Of a stretch of 64,000 nucleotides of DNA, positions 37,309 through 45,629 are shown one piece after another (the first letter of the stretch is position 1; the number at the start of each line of letters is the position of its first letter). The stretch comes from Pseudomonas guariconensis (GTDB lineage Bacteria > Pseudomonadota > Gammaproteobacteria > Pseudomonadales > Pseudomonadaceae): NCBI RefSeq assembly GCF_024127895.1, contig NZ_JAMYBK010000011.1, forward strand, positions 1 through 64,000. The letters run 5' to 3'. The notes beneath the pieces were generated by a model, which had not been told where the DNA came from, ran no database searches, and worked only from the letters and a program-made list of their open reading frames with translations. A program made the position numbers and the translations under genes.

Positions 37309-38604
37309 TCAGTGCAGCTTCAAGCGCGGTTCGGTCCCACGCCCGATCTTGCTGCCCAGCATCAGCATCAACGTGCGGAAGGTCCCATACAGCGCCATCT
37401 GGTGCATCCGGTACAGCGACACATAGAACATCCGCGCCAGCCACCCCTCCAGCATCACGCTGCCGGTGAGGTTGCCCATCAGGTTGCCCACCGCCGAGAA
37501 GCGCGACAGCGACACCAGCGAGCCGTAGTCACGGTATTCATAGCTCGGCAGCGGCTTGCCTTCCAGGCGCGCCTTGAGGCTCTTGGCCAGCATCGAGGCC
37601 TGCTGGTGCGCGGCCTGGGCCCGTGGCGGCACGTTGCGGTCGCTGCCCGGTTGCGGGCAGGCGGCGCAATCGCCGAAGGCGAAGATGTCGTCGTCGCGGG
37701 TGGTCTGCAGGGTCGGGCGCACCACCAACTGGTTGATACGGTTGGTCTCCAGCCCATCGATATCCTTGAGGAAGCCCGGTGCGCGGATACCCGCCGCCCA
37801 GACCTTGAGGCTGGCCTGGATGACCTCGCCGCTGGCGGTCTTCAGGCCATCCTCGGTCACTTCGCTGACGGCTGCATTGGTCATCACCGTCACTCCCAGC
37901 TTCTCCAGGGTCTTGTGCACCGGCACGCTGATGCGCTCGGGCAGGGCCGGCAATACCCGTGGCCCGGCCTCGATCACGGTGATGTGCATGTCCTTGGGCC
38001 GGATGCGGTCCAGGCCATAGGCGGCCAGCTCATGGGCGGCATGGTGCAGCTCGGCGGCCAGCTCCACGCCGGTGGCGCCGGCGCCGACGATCGCCACGCT
38101 GATCTTCTCGCTGGCCGTATCGCCCGCATGGGCGCGCAGGTAGTGGTTGAGCAACTGCTGGTGGAAGCGCTCGGCCTGCTTGCGGGTGTCGAGGAACAGG
38201 CAGTGCTGGGCTGCGCCAAGGGTGCCGAAGTCGTTGGTGTTGCTGCCCACGGAAATGACCAGGGTGTCGTAGCCCAGGGTCCGCGCAGGCAGCAGTTCGC
38301 GGCCCTCTTCGTCGAGGGTCGCGGCCAGCTGGATCTGCTTGTTCTCCCGGTCCAGCCCGCTCATGCGCCCCAACTGGAAGTTGAAGTGGTTCCACTTGGC
38401 TTGGGCCACGTAGTTCAGTTCGTCTTCCGAGGAGTTGAGCGAACCTGCGGCCACCTCGTGCAGCAGCGGCTTCCAGATGTGCGTCAGGTTGGCGTCGACC
38501 AGGGTGATCTCGGCCTTCTTGCGCTTGCCCAGGCTTTTACCCAGGCGGGTCGCCAGTTCCAGGCCGCCGGCGCCGCCGCCGACAATCACGATGCGATGAG
38601 TCAT
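37309..38604 (-). CDS. ndh: type II NADH dehydrogenase (NDH-2)
   Basis: A 431-residue flavoprotein that oxidises NADH and reduces ubiquinone at the membrane without pumping protons. It has two Rossmann motifs: the FAD site IVIVGGGAGGLELATRLG near residue 5, and the NADH site VAIVGAGATGVELAAELHHAA near 170. THIWKPLLHEVAAGSL and the C-terminal hydrophobic segments around GSVMLEGWLARMFYVSLYRMHQMALYG are typical of NDH-2 and mediate membrane attachment. It stands alone with its own terminator. Confidence 0.94.
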   Translation of the reverse strand: MTHRIVIVGGGAGGLELATRLGKSLGKRKKAEITLVDANLTHIWKPLLHEVAAGSLNSSEDELNYVAQAKWNHFNFQLGRMSGLDRENKQIQLAATLDEEGRELLPARTLGYDTLVISVGSNTNDFGTLGAAQHCLFLDTRKQAERFHQQLLNHYLRAHAGDTASEKISVAIVGAGATGVELAAELHHAAHELAAYGLDRIRPKDMHITVIEAGPRVLPALPERISVPVHKTLEKLGVTVMTNAAVSEVTEDGLKTASGEVIQASLKVWAAGIRAPGFLKDIDGLETNRINQLVVRPTLQTTRDDDIFAFGDCAACPQPGSDRNVPPRAQAAHQQASMLAKSLKARLEGKPLPSYEYRDYGSLVSLSRFSAVGNLMGNLTGSVMLEGWLARMFYVSLYRMHQMALYGTFRTLMLMLGSKIGRGTEPRLKLH

Positions 38605-38688
38605 GGGGATATCTCACAAGTTTTACGGAATCCTTGGCCCCGGGGGCCGGCCGCACACTGCAGGAGGGGAGGGCGAGCGCGAGGCAGC

Positions 38689-38862
38689 TCATAGCACCAG
38701 TCCACTCAACAGGCGGCTAAGCAGGCCCAGACCGATGGTCACGATCACCACCAGCGCAAGGAGCAGCAAGGGCCGGAAAGGCTTGCGCTCGACCTGGTGC
38801 TGGGGGGCTCGCAGGTATTCATCGACACGACGCTGATCTTCTGGATTCAGGCGGCTGGTCAT
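38689..38862 (-). CDS. small membrane protein, DUF3094 family
   Basis: A 57-residue protein: a polar N-terminal half (MTSRLNPEDQRRVDEYLRAP) followed by one C-terminal membrane helix (PLLLLALVVIVTIGLGLL). I recall this as a conserved Pseudomonas family of unknown function next to ndh. I start at MTSRLNPEDQ; the frame runs further upstream without similarity. It is on the same strand as ndh, with an 84-base gap. Confidence 0.8.
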   Translation of the reverse strand: MTSRLNPEDQRRVDEYLRAPQHQVERKPFRPLLLLALVVIVTIGLGLLSRLLSGLVL

Positions 38863-38994
38863 GGTGGGCCTCGTCAGATAGACGTTTGTGATTGCATGAA
38901 CGCTACAACGATCACGCAAGCGCTTGAAACAAATGATAATGCTTTCTATCTCCGGCGCCGAGTGTACGCCATCGCAAAGACTCTCGGCACTGGA

Positions 38995-39624
38995 TCAAAG
39001 ACTGATACCTACATCGAAGACGATGCTGCGCCCCAGGTTGCCGCGTAAAAAATCCGGCGCGTCAGGGTGGGCGAACAGCACCCGGGCGAAGGTCGGCCCG
39101 ACCAGCGACAGCGAGCGCCAGCCCTGGCGCAGGTATTCGGTGGGGGGCGGGAAGTGGCTGTTGAGGTCCAGCACTTCGCGCTTGAGGCTGGCGAAGGCGA
39201 TGATGTCCAACTCGCCCAGGTCGAGCCCACGCTCCCGGTAGTTGTGCGCCTTCTTGCGCAGCGTTGGCGCCAGGCGCGCGAGCAGCTCCTGGGCACTGAT
39301 CCGTCGTGGCCGTGCTTCGCGGCGCACCAGCTGGCTCAGGGAGAACGCACTGCGCCTGCGCTGCAGCTCCTCACGCCACTCGTCGTTGAGCCGACGCCCC
39401 TCGTCGAGGACGAAGAACACCTCGAAGGCAGCATCGCGAAACAGCACGTCCGGCGGTTCCTGGCCGGCCGGCATGAAGTCTTCGCTGCGATAAGGGATGT
39501 TCAGCCCTTGCAGCAGGCGCTGGCACACCCAACGCTCACGCTCCCACTTGCGTGCATTGGAGAGAAAGGCATTGGCTTGTTCGGCCTGGATGGTGAGCAG
39601 GCGCAGGTAGTCTGAGTCATCCAT
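38995..39624 (-). CDS. DUF1780 family protein
   Basis: A 209-residue conserved Pseudomonas protein. PDVLFRDAAFEVFFVLDEGRRLNDEWREE in the middle resembles the core of a restriction-endonuclease-like fold, and I recall the family being described as putative endonucleases. It has no membrane segment. The biological role is unknown to me. It is followed leftward by the DUF3094 gene and faces the plus-strand CbiM-like gene. Confidence 0.8.
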   Translation of the reverse strand: MDDSDYLRLLTIQAEQANAFLSNARKWERERWVCQRLLQGLNIPYRSEDFMPAGQEPPDVLFRDAAFEVFFVLDEGRRLNDEWREELQRRRSAFSLSQLVRREARPRRISAQELLARLAPTLRKKAHNYRERGLDLGELDIIAFASLKREVLDLNSHFPPPTEYLRQGWRSLSLVGPTFARVLFAHPDAPDFLRGNLGRSIVFDVGISL

Positions 39625-39743
39625 GGGAACAAGCTTAGCCGCTAATCCATGACGGTAAGATGCTGTTTGTGCGCAGGATTCGGTCGGGGGCCGGGTTGAA
39701 TGGGTGTAGACTCGTGATTGTTCGACACGGGAGCGAGTTCGAG

Positions 39744-40427
39744 GTGATCAGCGCACAGGTCCTGTCCACCACCAGCCTGACCCTGGGCTGGCTGGCCTAT
39801 GTACCGCTATTGATCTGGGCGGCGAGCCGTACCCGCTGGGTCGAGCTGTTCAGCGACAGCCGCCGCCAGCACCTGTTGTTCGGCACGGTGTTCGGCCTGT
39901 TCGCCCTGTGGTTGGTGCGGCGCGATTTCGATACCGGCGTGTCGTACCACTTCATCGGCATGACCGCCGTGACCCTGCTGCTGGACTGGCCGCTGGCGAT
40001 CCTCGGCGGTTTCCTCGCCCAACTCGGCCTGCTCCTGCTCGGGCGCCAGGACCTGGCGGCCCTGGGCATCAACGGCCTGTTGCTGATCGGGTTGCCGGTG
40101 CTGGTCACCGAGGTGTGTGCGATCCTGGTCGAGCGGGCGCAGCCGCGCAACCTGTTCGTCTATATCTTCTGTTCAGGGTTTTTCGCCGCAGCGCTGGCTG
40201 CCTTGCTCTGCCTGTTGGCCGGGCTTGGCCTGTTGTGGCTGGATGGGCGCTTCGCCATGCCGGAATGGTTGGAGGATTTCGTCGGCTACCTGTGGTTGAT
40301 CATCTTCCCCGAGGCCTTCATCAACGGCACGGTGATCAGCGCCCTGGTGGTGTTCTGCCCCGAATGGCTGGAGACCTTCAACCGTACCCGCTACTTACAG
40401 GCGCCCTGGAAGGATGATGAACGCTGA
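39744..40427 (+). CDS. CbiM-like energy-coupling-factor permease family membrane protein
   Basis: A 227-residue protein with about six membrane helices. SYHFIGMTAVTLLLDWPLAILGGFLAQLGLLLL...LGINGLLLIGLPVL recalls the core of CbiM-type S-components, which bind a transition metal. I chose the GTG at 39744 (V-ISAQVLSTT) because GGGAG lies ten bases upstream; an ATG at 39660 has no such signal. No ECF ATPase or T-component genes are next to it, so partner and substrate are unknown. Confidence 0.75.
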   Translation: MISAQVLSTTSLTLGWLAYVPLLIWAASRTRWVELFSDSRRQHLLFGTVFGLFALWLVRRDFDTGVSYHFIGMTAVTLLLDWPLAILGGFLAQLGLLLLGRQDLAALGINGLLLIGLPVLVTEVCAILVERAQPRNLFVYIFCSGFFAAALAALLCLLAGLGLLWLDGRFAMPEWLEDFVGYLWLIIFPEAFINGTVISALVVFCPEWLETFNRTRYLQAPWKDDER

Positions 40428-40457
40428 GGCACTTCTGCTTCTAAGTAGGGGCGTCTT

Positions 40458-40475
40458 GGGGCTGCAGCGCAGCCC
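40458..40475. repeat. GGGGCTGC hairpin (dispersed repeat module)
   Basis: GGGGCTGC-AGC-GCAGCCC lies between the convergent CbiM-like and yacG genes. It has no T-tract. Confidence 0.65.
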
Positions 40476-40503
40476 AGCAATCTCCCAGGCCCCACAAGCA
40501 GAC

Positions 40504-40704
40504 TCAGTGCCGTGGCTCCAGATCCCCGGAGTACAGCTCATCCTCGGCCTCGCTCGAGCCAGGAATCTTGTGCTCCTCCGCCGCCCAGGCGCCCAGGTCG
40601 ATCAGCTTGCAACGATCGGAGCAGAACGGCCGGAACGGGCTTTTCTCGCTCCATTCCACAGGTGCACCACAGGTCGGGCAGTCAACGGTCAATGGCTGGC
40701 TCAT
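40504..40704 (-). CDS. yacG: DNA gyrase inhibitor / zinc-ribbon protein YacG
   Basis: A 66-residue protein with the YacG zinc site [10 protein letters not shown]...[19 protein letters not shown]. coli YacG binds GyrB and blocks DNA binding by gyrase. It ends in an acidic tail. It overlaps coaE by four bases in the usual coaE-yacG arrangement. Confidence 0.95.
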   Translation of the reverse strand: MSQPLTVDCPTCGAPVEWSEKSPFRPFCSDRCKLIDLGAWAAEEHKIPGSSEAEDELYSGDLEPRH

Positions 40705-41324
40705 GGCTGGCCTCCTCGTAAAGTCAGGTAAAAATGATGCAGGCGATCGACCTGCTCGTGCAGCCAGCCCAGGTCGCGGTCATTGACCACCACGTCATCG
40801 GCATGACGCAACCGCGCTTCGCGCTCCAGCTGGGCCTGGAGGATGGCCTGCACCTGCTCGGGGCTGGTGTTGTCGCGCAGCAGGGTGCGCTGTACCTGCA
40901 GCGCAGGCGGGGCATCGATCACCAGCACCCGCTGGGTCTTCTGGTGCTGCCCAGACTCGATCAGCAACGGCGAGACGTACACCGCATAGGGCGATTCGGC
41001 CTTGGCCAGGTAGCTGAAGATCTCCTGGCCGATCAGCGGATGCAGCAGCTCCTCCAGCCAGCGGCGCTGGGTCGGGTCGGCGAAGATCAGCTGGCGCAAG
41101 GCCGCACGGTCGAGCTGGCCGTCATCCAGCAGCACGCCAGCACCGAAGCGCTCGACGATGCTGGCCAGGGCAGGGCGGCCAGGCTCGACGACCCAGCGCG
41201 CCGCCTGGTCGGCATCGACCAGGTGCACGCCCAACTCGACGAAGCGCTGCGCCGCAGCGCTCTTGCCACTGCCGATGCCGCCGGTCAGGCCAAGAATCCA
41301 AGGGGTAAAAGCCGCGGTGGTCAT
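40701..41324 (-). CDS. coaE: dephospho-CoA kinase
   Basis: A 207-residue P-loop kinase that makes coenzyme A from dephospho-CoA. It has [15 protein letters not shown] near residue 12, [15 protein letters not shown] and HPLIGQEI, all CoaE signatures. Its start overlaps the pilD stop, so it is expressed with the pilus genes upstream, as in P. aeruginosa. Confidence 0.97.
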   Translation of the reverse strand: MTTAAFTPWILGLTGGIGSGKSAAAQRFVELGVHLVDADQAARWVVEPGRPALASIVERFGAGVLLDDGQLDRAALRQLIFADPTQRRWLEELLHPLIGQEIFSYLAKAESPYAVYVSPLLIESGQHQKTQRVLVIDAPPALQVQRTLLRDNTSPEQVQAILQAQLEREARLRHADDVVVNDRDLGWLHEQVDRLHHFYLTLRGGQP

Positions 41325-42190
41325 CAGATTCCAAGCAGTTGCATGTAGGAGGTGTATATTTCATCACCCCAGAGCACGGCGATCCAGCCCGCAATGGCCA
41401 GATAGGGGCCAAAGGGCATGGCCGAGCCCATCGACGCCTTGCGCAGGCGCAGCAGGCACAGCCCGATCAGCGCGCCTAGCACCGAAGACAACAGCAGCGT
41501 CAACGGCAGCACCTGCCAGCCCCCCCAGGCGCCGATCATCGCCAGCAGCTTGAAGTCGCCATAGCCCAGCCCCTCCTTGCCGGTCACCAGCTTGAACAGC
41601 CAATACACCAGCCACAGGCTCAGGTAGCCGAAGATCGCTCCCCAGAGCGCGTCGTGCAGCGGTACGAACAACCCCAGTGCATTGCCGACCAGGCCCAGCC
41701 AGAGTAGCGGCAGCACCAGCACGTCCGGAAGTAGCTGATGTTCGCTGTCGATCAGGCTCAGGGCCAGCAGCCCCCAGGTCAGCAGCAGGGCGAAAAGCAG
41801 TTCGAGGGTCGGCCCCGAATGCCAGGCGACAGCCACGGAAAACGCCGCGCAGCCCAACTCCACCAGCGGGTAGCGCGGGCTGATGGAGGCCTTGCACGCA
41901 GAGCAGCGCCCCCGTAGCGCCAGGTAGCTCAGCAGCGGAACGTTCTCCCACGCGCGCAGGCGATGGCCGCAATGGGGGCAATGCGAGGCAGGCAGGCACA
42001 GGTCGAAGCGCTCGTGCGCCACCGTCGGCAGGCCAAGCGCCTCCTGCGCCTCCCGTTGCCACTGGCGCTCGAGCATGACCGGCAGGCGGTGCGCCACGAC
42101 ATTGAGAAAACTGCCGGCCAACAGACCCAGCAGCCCCGCCAACGTCACGAAAAGAGCCGGCTCGCCGGCCAGAACAGTCCACAGGTTCAT
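41324..42190 (-). CDS. pilD: type IV prepilin peptidase / N-methyltransferase
   Basis: A 288-residue inner-membrane aspartic protease. The N-terminal domain has the zinc-binding Cys pairs CPHCGHRL and [13 protein letters not shown]. The catalytic aspartates are in [11 protein letters not shown] and [14 protein letters not shown]. It cuts prepilin leaders after Gly and methylates the new N-terminus, serving the pilins here and any type II secretion system. It lies between pilC and coaE with near-zero spacing. Confidence 0.97.
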   Translation of the reverse strand: MNLWTVLAGEPALFVTLAGLLGLLAGSFLNVVAHRLPVMLERQWQREAQEALGLPTVAHERFDLCLPASHCPHCGHRLRAWENVPLLSYLALRGRCSACKASISPRYPLVELGCAAFSVAVAWHSGPTLELLFALLLTWGLLALSLIDSEHQLLPDVLVLPLLWLGLVGNALGLFVPLHDALWGAIFGYLSLWLVYWLFKLVTGKEGLGYGDFKLLAMIGAWGGWQVLPLTLLLSSVLGALIGLCLLRLRKASMGSAMPFGPYLAIAGWIAVLWGDEIYTSYMQLLGI

Positions 42191-42191
42191 G

Positions 42192-43400
42192 TCAGATCAA
42201 GCTACCCAACTGGAAGATCGGCAAGTACATGGCCACCACCAAACCACCCACCACCACGCCGAGAATCAGCACGATGGCAGGCTCCAGCAGGCCTGTCAGC
42301 TGGTCGAGCGCCTGGCTGACCTGTTCCTCGTAGTGGCTGGCGGCCTTGCCCAGCATCTGGTCGAGGGTGCCACTGGATTCACCGATGGCCGTGAGCTGTA
42401 CCAGCAATGGCGGAAACAGCGGTTCCAGTGCCATCGCCTGGTGCAGCCCCTGGCCGTTGGCCATGCCCTGGCGCAAGCGCAGGATCGCCTGTTCATGCAC
42501 TCCCGAGCCACTCACCGCCGCCACCGTGCCCAGCGCATCGAGCAGCGGAACCCCGGCGGCATAGGCCGTGGACAGGCTACGTGCAAAACGCGCCAGCGCC
42601 GCCCGGCCCAGCAGCCCGCCGAGCACCGGCAGGTGCAGTACCTGCCGGGATATCCACAGGCGTGCGTATTCATGACGTCGATACAGCTGCACCAGGCCCG
42701 CGCCCAGCATGATGCTGGTGACCAGCAGCCACGGCGCATGGCGCCCCAGCCCTGTGGACAAGTCGATGACCCACTGGGTGAGCGGCGGCAGCGCCCTGTC
42801 GAAGCTGGCGAACAGCGCCTGAAAGCGCGGCACCACCTCCAGCAGCAGAAGCGCCGACACGCCCAGCCCGGTCAGCAACAGCAGAAGCGGGTAGAGCATC
42901 GCCTTGCGCACCCGCCGCCGCAGGGCCTGGCGCTGTTCCAGCAGGGTGGCCAGCTGTTCGAGCTGGCCATCGAGCGTGCCGGACTGCTCGCCCACCCGCA
43001 CCAGGTTGCAGTACAGCCGATCGAACCAACGCGGATGGCGCTGCAGCGCATCGGCCAGGCCCAGGCCTCCGGCGACATCCTGCTGCAACCGCGCCAGCAG
43101 CCTGGCCAGGCTCTCGTCCCCACCGCTGCGCCCCATCACCTCGAATGCCTGCAACAGCGGTACCCCGGCCTTGAGCAGCGTCGCCAACTGCCGGCTGAAA
43201 CCCGCCGGGTCGGCCTTGTCCCGGCCACGGGGCCAGCGCCACCCCAGGCGGCTGGCCGGCCGCAGGCTGGCGACCTGGATGCCCTGGCGCTGCAACCCGG
43301 CGCGCACGTACGCCGGGCTACGCCCCTGGGTTTGCCCACTGATGCGCTGGCCGCTGGGGTCGGTGCCTTCCCAGGCATAGAGGCGTGTCGAATGGCTCAT
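42192..43400 (-). CDS. pilC: type IV pilus inner-membrane platform protein PilC
   Basis: A 402-residue T2SF/PilC protein with two GspF domains (GFSRQLATLLKAGVPLLQAFEVM near residue 70 and FARSLSTAYAAGVPLLDALGTVA near 270) and three membrane helices. It anchors the pilus assembly motor. The start MSHSTRLYAWEGTD matches family N-termini. In P. aeruginosa pilB lies between pilA and pilC; here only 217 bases separate pilC from the divergent pilA, so pilB is not in this locus. Confidence 0.95.
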   Translation of the reverse strand: MSHSTRLYAWEGTDPSGQRISGQTQGRSPAYVRAGLQRQGIQVASLRPASRLGWRWPRGRDKADPAGFSRQLATLLKAGVPLLQAFEVMGRSGGDESLARLLARLQQDVAGGLGLADALQRHPRWFDRLYCNLVRVGEQSGTLDGQLEQLATLLEQRQALRRRVRKAMLYPLLLLLTGLGVSALLLLEVVPRFQALFASFDRALPPLTQWVIDLSTGLGRHAPWLLVTSIMLGAGLVQLYRRHEYARLWISRQVLHLPVLGGLLGRAALARFARSLSTAYAAGVPLLDALGTVAAVSGSGVHEQAILRLRQGMANGQGLHQAMALEPLFPPLLVQLTAIGESSGTLDQMLGKAASHYEEQVSQALDQLTGLLEPAIVLILGVVVGGLVVAMYLPIFQLGSLI

Positions 43401-43617
43401 GCGAAAGTCCTTGCTGCTGTCGCGACAAGCCCCGTAACAGCTTGCCGTGCCCATGACCAGGCGGGTTGCTCTGATGGTCACTAGAGTAGTTCAGCGAACA
43501 GGACGTCCAGGCGGGCAGGGGTGACAAAAGGTGTCCGTTCGGCTCTACTGCGCGCCTGTCGGCCTGGTGTCCGAGACAGGAACCAAGGCATAGCCGTATC
43601 AACAAGGAAACACGCTC

Positions 43618-44028
43618 ATGAAAGGGCAACGAGGCATTACCCTGATCGAACTGATGATCGTCGTGGCGATCATCGGCATCCTGGCGACCATCGCCGTCCC
43701 CATGTACACCAACCACCAGGCGCGGACCAAGGCGGCAGCTGGGTTGCTGGAAATCTCCGCGCTCAAGACCGCCATGGACCTGCGCTTGAACGAGGGCAAG
43801 GATGTGGCGGATGTCGCTGCGCTGGGGGGCCAGGCGAGCACAGCGCATTGCGCCATCACTGCCAGCGGGACGGCTTCCGATGGTAGTGCCAGCATCGTCT
43901 GCACCCTCGCCGATGCACCTGCCACGGTGCTCGGTAAGACGCTCACGCTGACCCGCTCCGCGACGGGGTGGAGCTGTACCACGACGGTGGAGGCAGACCT
44001 CGCGCCGAATGGTTGCAAGGCGTCTTGA
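43618..44028 (+). CDS. pilA: type IV major pilin PilA
   Basis: A 136-residue class III (type IVa) pilin. Leader MKGQRG, then mature [24 protein letters not shown] with Glu at +5. Four Cys occur in the C-terminal half (AHCAI, IVCTL, WSCTT, NGCKAS); the last two bracket a loop like the disulfide-bonded region. AAGG-type spacing before the ATG (AAGGAAACACGCTC) gives a ribosome-binding site. It is divergent from pilC. Confidence 0.92.
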   Translation: MKGQRGITLIELMIVVAIIGILATIAVPMYTNHQARTKAAAGLLEISALKTAMDLRLNEGKDVADVAALGGQASTAHCAITASGTASDGSASIVCTLADAPATVLGKTLTLTRSATGWSCTTTVEADLAPNGCKAS

Positions 44029-44109
44029 GGTTGGGGCTGGGGGTGGGGAATAACCGAGGCGAAACAGGGGTTTGCGTATCTGTCACGGCAGTGGTAGCGT
44101 TGCGCTCAC

Positions 44110-44185
44110 GCCGGTGTAGCTCAGTCGGTAGAGCAGCGCACTCGTAACGCGAAGGTCGCAGGTTCGATTCCTGTCTCCGGCACCA
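44110..44185 (+). tRNA. tRNA-Thr (CGT)
   Basis: A 76-base cloverleaf beginning GCCGGTGTAGCTCAG, anticodon loop CTCGTAA (anticodon CGT), TTCGATT T-loop and encoded ACCA end. The acceptor stem has one T-T mismatch (GCCGGTG/CTCCGGC). It is a lone tRNA downstream of pilA, and the place where the gene order seems to change relative to the P. putida order I recall. Confidence 0.95.
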
Positions 44186-44260
44186 GTAAATACACGGGTT
44201 GCAGATGTTTTTTCTGTAATCATGATGGCCCTCGTGACAGCAGGGGCCAGCAAAAAAAAT

Positions 44261-44293
44261 CCCTGCATACCTCATTGGATGCGGGGCTTTTTC
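44261..44293 (+). terminator. terminator downstream of tRNA-Thr
   Basis: CCCTGCAT pairs with ATGCGGGG (one wobble) around a ten-base loop and is followed by CTTTTTC. It is 75 bases after the tRNA. The remaining sequence to 44567 has no gene I can support. Confidence 0.7.
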
Positions 44294-44567
44294 GTTTAAC
44301 GTGATAGACCTCAAATGGCCACGCACCGGAAGAGGCGGGCGTACGTCGACTTCACCGCTTTTAAAGTTAGGCATGGTAACACTGGAAGCGCTAGCGCCAA
44401 GTTGCAGGCATTCCTGAGTTATCTCGTCTTGAATGGTTTTGGGTAGAGCTTCGTTGGCTTATGGACATCCTGGCGATAAAGGCGATCGCGTCCGCTTGAA
44501 AATATGCGGAAACCATCGCCTCAGAATCCCAGTGTTGAGGGCGATGGTCTCCACCTAGACCTGGTAA

Positions 44568-45098
44568 TCAGCTTTGACAGAACCGAATACGATTACCAAA
44601 AGGATCGTACACCTCCAAAAGCTGCCCCCAGTCCTGTTGAACGATATCCGGCCGCCCATAGCCATAGCGCTTAGCCAGTAACTCGTCACGAAGCTTCTCT
44701 ATGTTTTGCATCGGAACGAATATCGTCGCTCCAGGGCTCGCATCGCCATGATGTTCAGACAGGTGTATCTGTAGACCGCCTCGGTTGAGCCCAAGATAGA
44801 GGGGCAAGTCAGCCTCGAATCGATGCTCGAATTCGATACTGAAACCCAGAAAATCAACGTAGAACTCCCTCGCCTTGGTTTCGTCGAACATCCGCAGTAT
44901 CGGTATGGCCTTGTCGAAGGTAATGGCGGGGCGGGGAGCCTCGTGGGGAAGTAGCGCCGAGGCGGTGTTCCAATCCTTGTATCCCAATTGCTGCGCTACC
45001 ATTTCAAGCGCAACTGCATGGGAAACTTCGTGACTGCGGGCGTCTGGAGAGGCGCGCAGGCTCTTGGCCATCCGTTTGGCTTTCTCGATTGACAGCAT
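44568..45098 (-). CDS. glyoxalase-superfamily protein with N-terminal helical domain
   Basis: A 176-residue protein. The N-terminal 60 residues (KAKRMAKSLRASPDARSHEVSHAVALEMVAQQLGYKDWNTASA) form the helical domain seen ahead of some glyoxalase/bleomycin-resistance folds. The rest is one VOC domain (ILRMFDETKAREFYVDFLGFSIEFEH, YDPFGNRIRF). Members act on or sequester small molecules; the substrate is unknown here. AGGAGG precedes two adjacent ATGs (45101 and 45098); I chose the second for its spacing. Confidence 0.83.
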   Translation of the reverse strand: MLSIEKAKRMAKSLRASPDARSHEVSHAVALEMVAQQLGYKDWNTASALLPHEAPRPAITFDKAIPILRMFDETKAREFYVDFLGFSIEFEHRFEADLPLYLGLNRGGLQIHLSEHHGDASPGATIFVPMQNIEKLRDELLAKRYGYGRPDIVQQDWGQLLEVYDPFGNRIRFCQS

Positions 45099-45388
45099 CA
45101 TTCCTCCTGGAGTCGAGGCATTCTGGTGCTCGCGTTGCCAAACCTCGACTATCAAGAGAGATGCGATAGGGGCTGGAGCAGAGATGCTTTCACCTTTCCT
45201 TCCGGAGCGAGCGGCGGGCAGCATCGGCCTTCGTCGATAGTACACAGTCCTGATTGAGGTCGGAAGCGGCGCCTTCGGCTGATTCAGTTACACCACTTCC
45301 CGGGACACGATCGACAGTTCTTACAGAAACGAGCGAGACTTCGTATTCGAGTGATGCTTGCGTTGGCCGGCTCACGGGGATAGATTGC
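45099..45388. other. intergenic stretch between the glyoxalase gene and the leader region
   Basis: About 290 bases that must contain the leftward promoter of the glyoxalase gene and the rightward promoter of the leader RNA. I see no coding sequence. No consensus -35/-10 pair stands out by eye. Confidence 0.5.
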
Positions 45389-45477
45389 CCTGGTCGCGGC
45401 CAATTCCGCGACCGGGTTTGGCGACCCGAACGAAAAGGCGCAAAGGCGCCCAGATCACGATTGCAGGCGCTTTTTTT
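45389..45477 (+). promoter_or_regulatory. upstream hairpin, duplicate target motifs and terminator-like element
   Basis: A strong hairpin (GGTCGCGG/CCGCGACC arms, 45392-45399 and 45406-45413) is followed by TTTGGCGA (45417-45424) and GAAAAGG (45432-45438). These are exactly the two motifs targeted downstream by the C4-like RNA. The segment ends with GGCGCC...GGCGC and seven T (45471-45477), resembling an intrinsic terminator. It may be a first regulatory half ahead of the C4-like RNA. Confidence 0.5.
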
Positions 45478-45497
45478 GTGTCCGCAGTTTCGTGTAA

Positions 45498-45574
45498 TGG
45501 CGGCTGTGCGTGGGAGACCCTTCGGGTCTGCCGAGTTCCTTTTCCTCGGTTCGCCAACCTGCGTACAGCTGCCA
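45498..45574 (+). ncRNA. C4-type antisense leader RNA (structural prediction)
   Basis: A closed multi-branch structure can be drawn. The closing helix pairs TGGCGGCTGTGCG (45498-45510) with CGTACAGCTGCCA (45562-45574): 13 pairs, two of them wobbles. Inside are hairpin AGACCC-TTC-GGGTCT (45515-45529) and hairpin CCGAG-loop-CTCGG (45531-45549). The loop TCCTTTTC (45537-45544) is perfectly complementary to the ribosome-binding site GAAAAGGA (45614-45621) of the next gene. The unpaired TCGCCAA (45551-45557) is complementary to TTGGCGA (45585-45591), itself in the loop of another hairpin. This is the a'/b' to a/b arrangement of the phage P1/P7 C4 RNA (Rfam class C4), which represses translation of a downstream gene. 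Assignment is by structure and recall. Confidence 0.72.
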
Positions 45575-45578
45575 CCCT

Positions 45579-45621
45579 AATCGTTTGGCGACGATTGGTG
45601 TGGTGCTTCAACTGAAAAGGA
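45579..45621 (+). promoter_or_regulatory. target hairpin and ribosome-binding site paired by the C4-like RNA
   Basis: AATCGT (45579-45584) and ACGATT (45591-45596) form a stem exposing TTGGCG in its loop, which can kiss TCGCCAA in the leader. GAAAAGGA (45614-45621) is the ribosome-binding site of the first small ORF and is complementary over eight bases to the leader loop. When both pair, the ribosome-binding site is hidden. Confidence 0.65.
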
Positions 45622-45629
45622 CCTCATGC

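Noticed and set aside
38922..38945. ATGATAATG resembling a Fur box upstream of the DUF3094 gene.
   Set aside because: Only about 11 of 19 positions agree with the consensus, near chance for AT-rich DNA, and no iron gene is adjacent.
43482..43617. Possible sigma-54 promoter for pilA.
   Set aside because: No GG-N10-GC pair with TGGCAC/TTGC-like context could be found by eye in the 136 bases before pilA and around it.
43943..44374. Frames reading CRRQESNLRPSRYECAALPTE and DRNRTCDLRVTSALLYRLSYTG antisense to tRNA-Thr.
   Set aside because: Antisense translation of a tRNA gene; a common misannotation.
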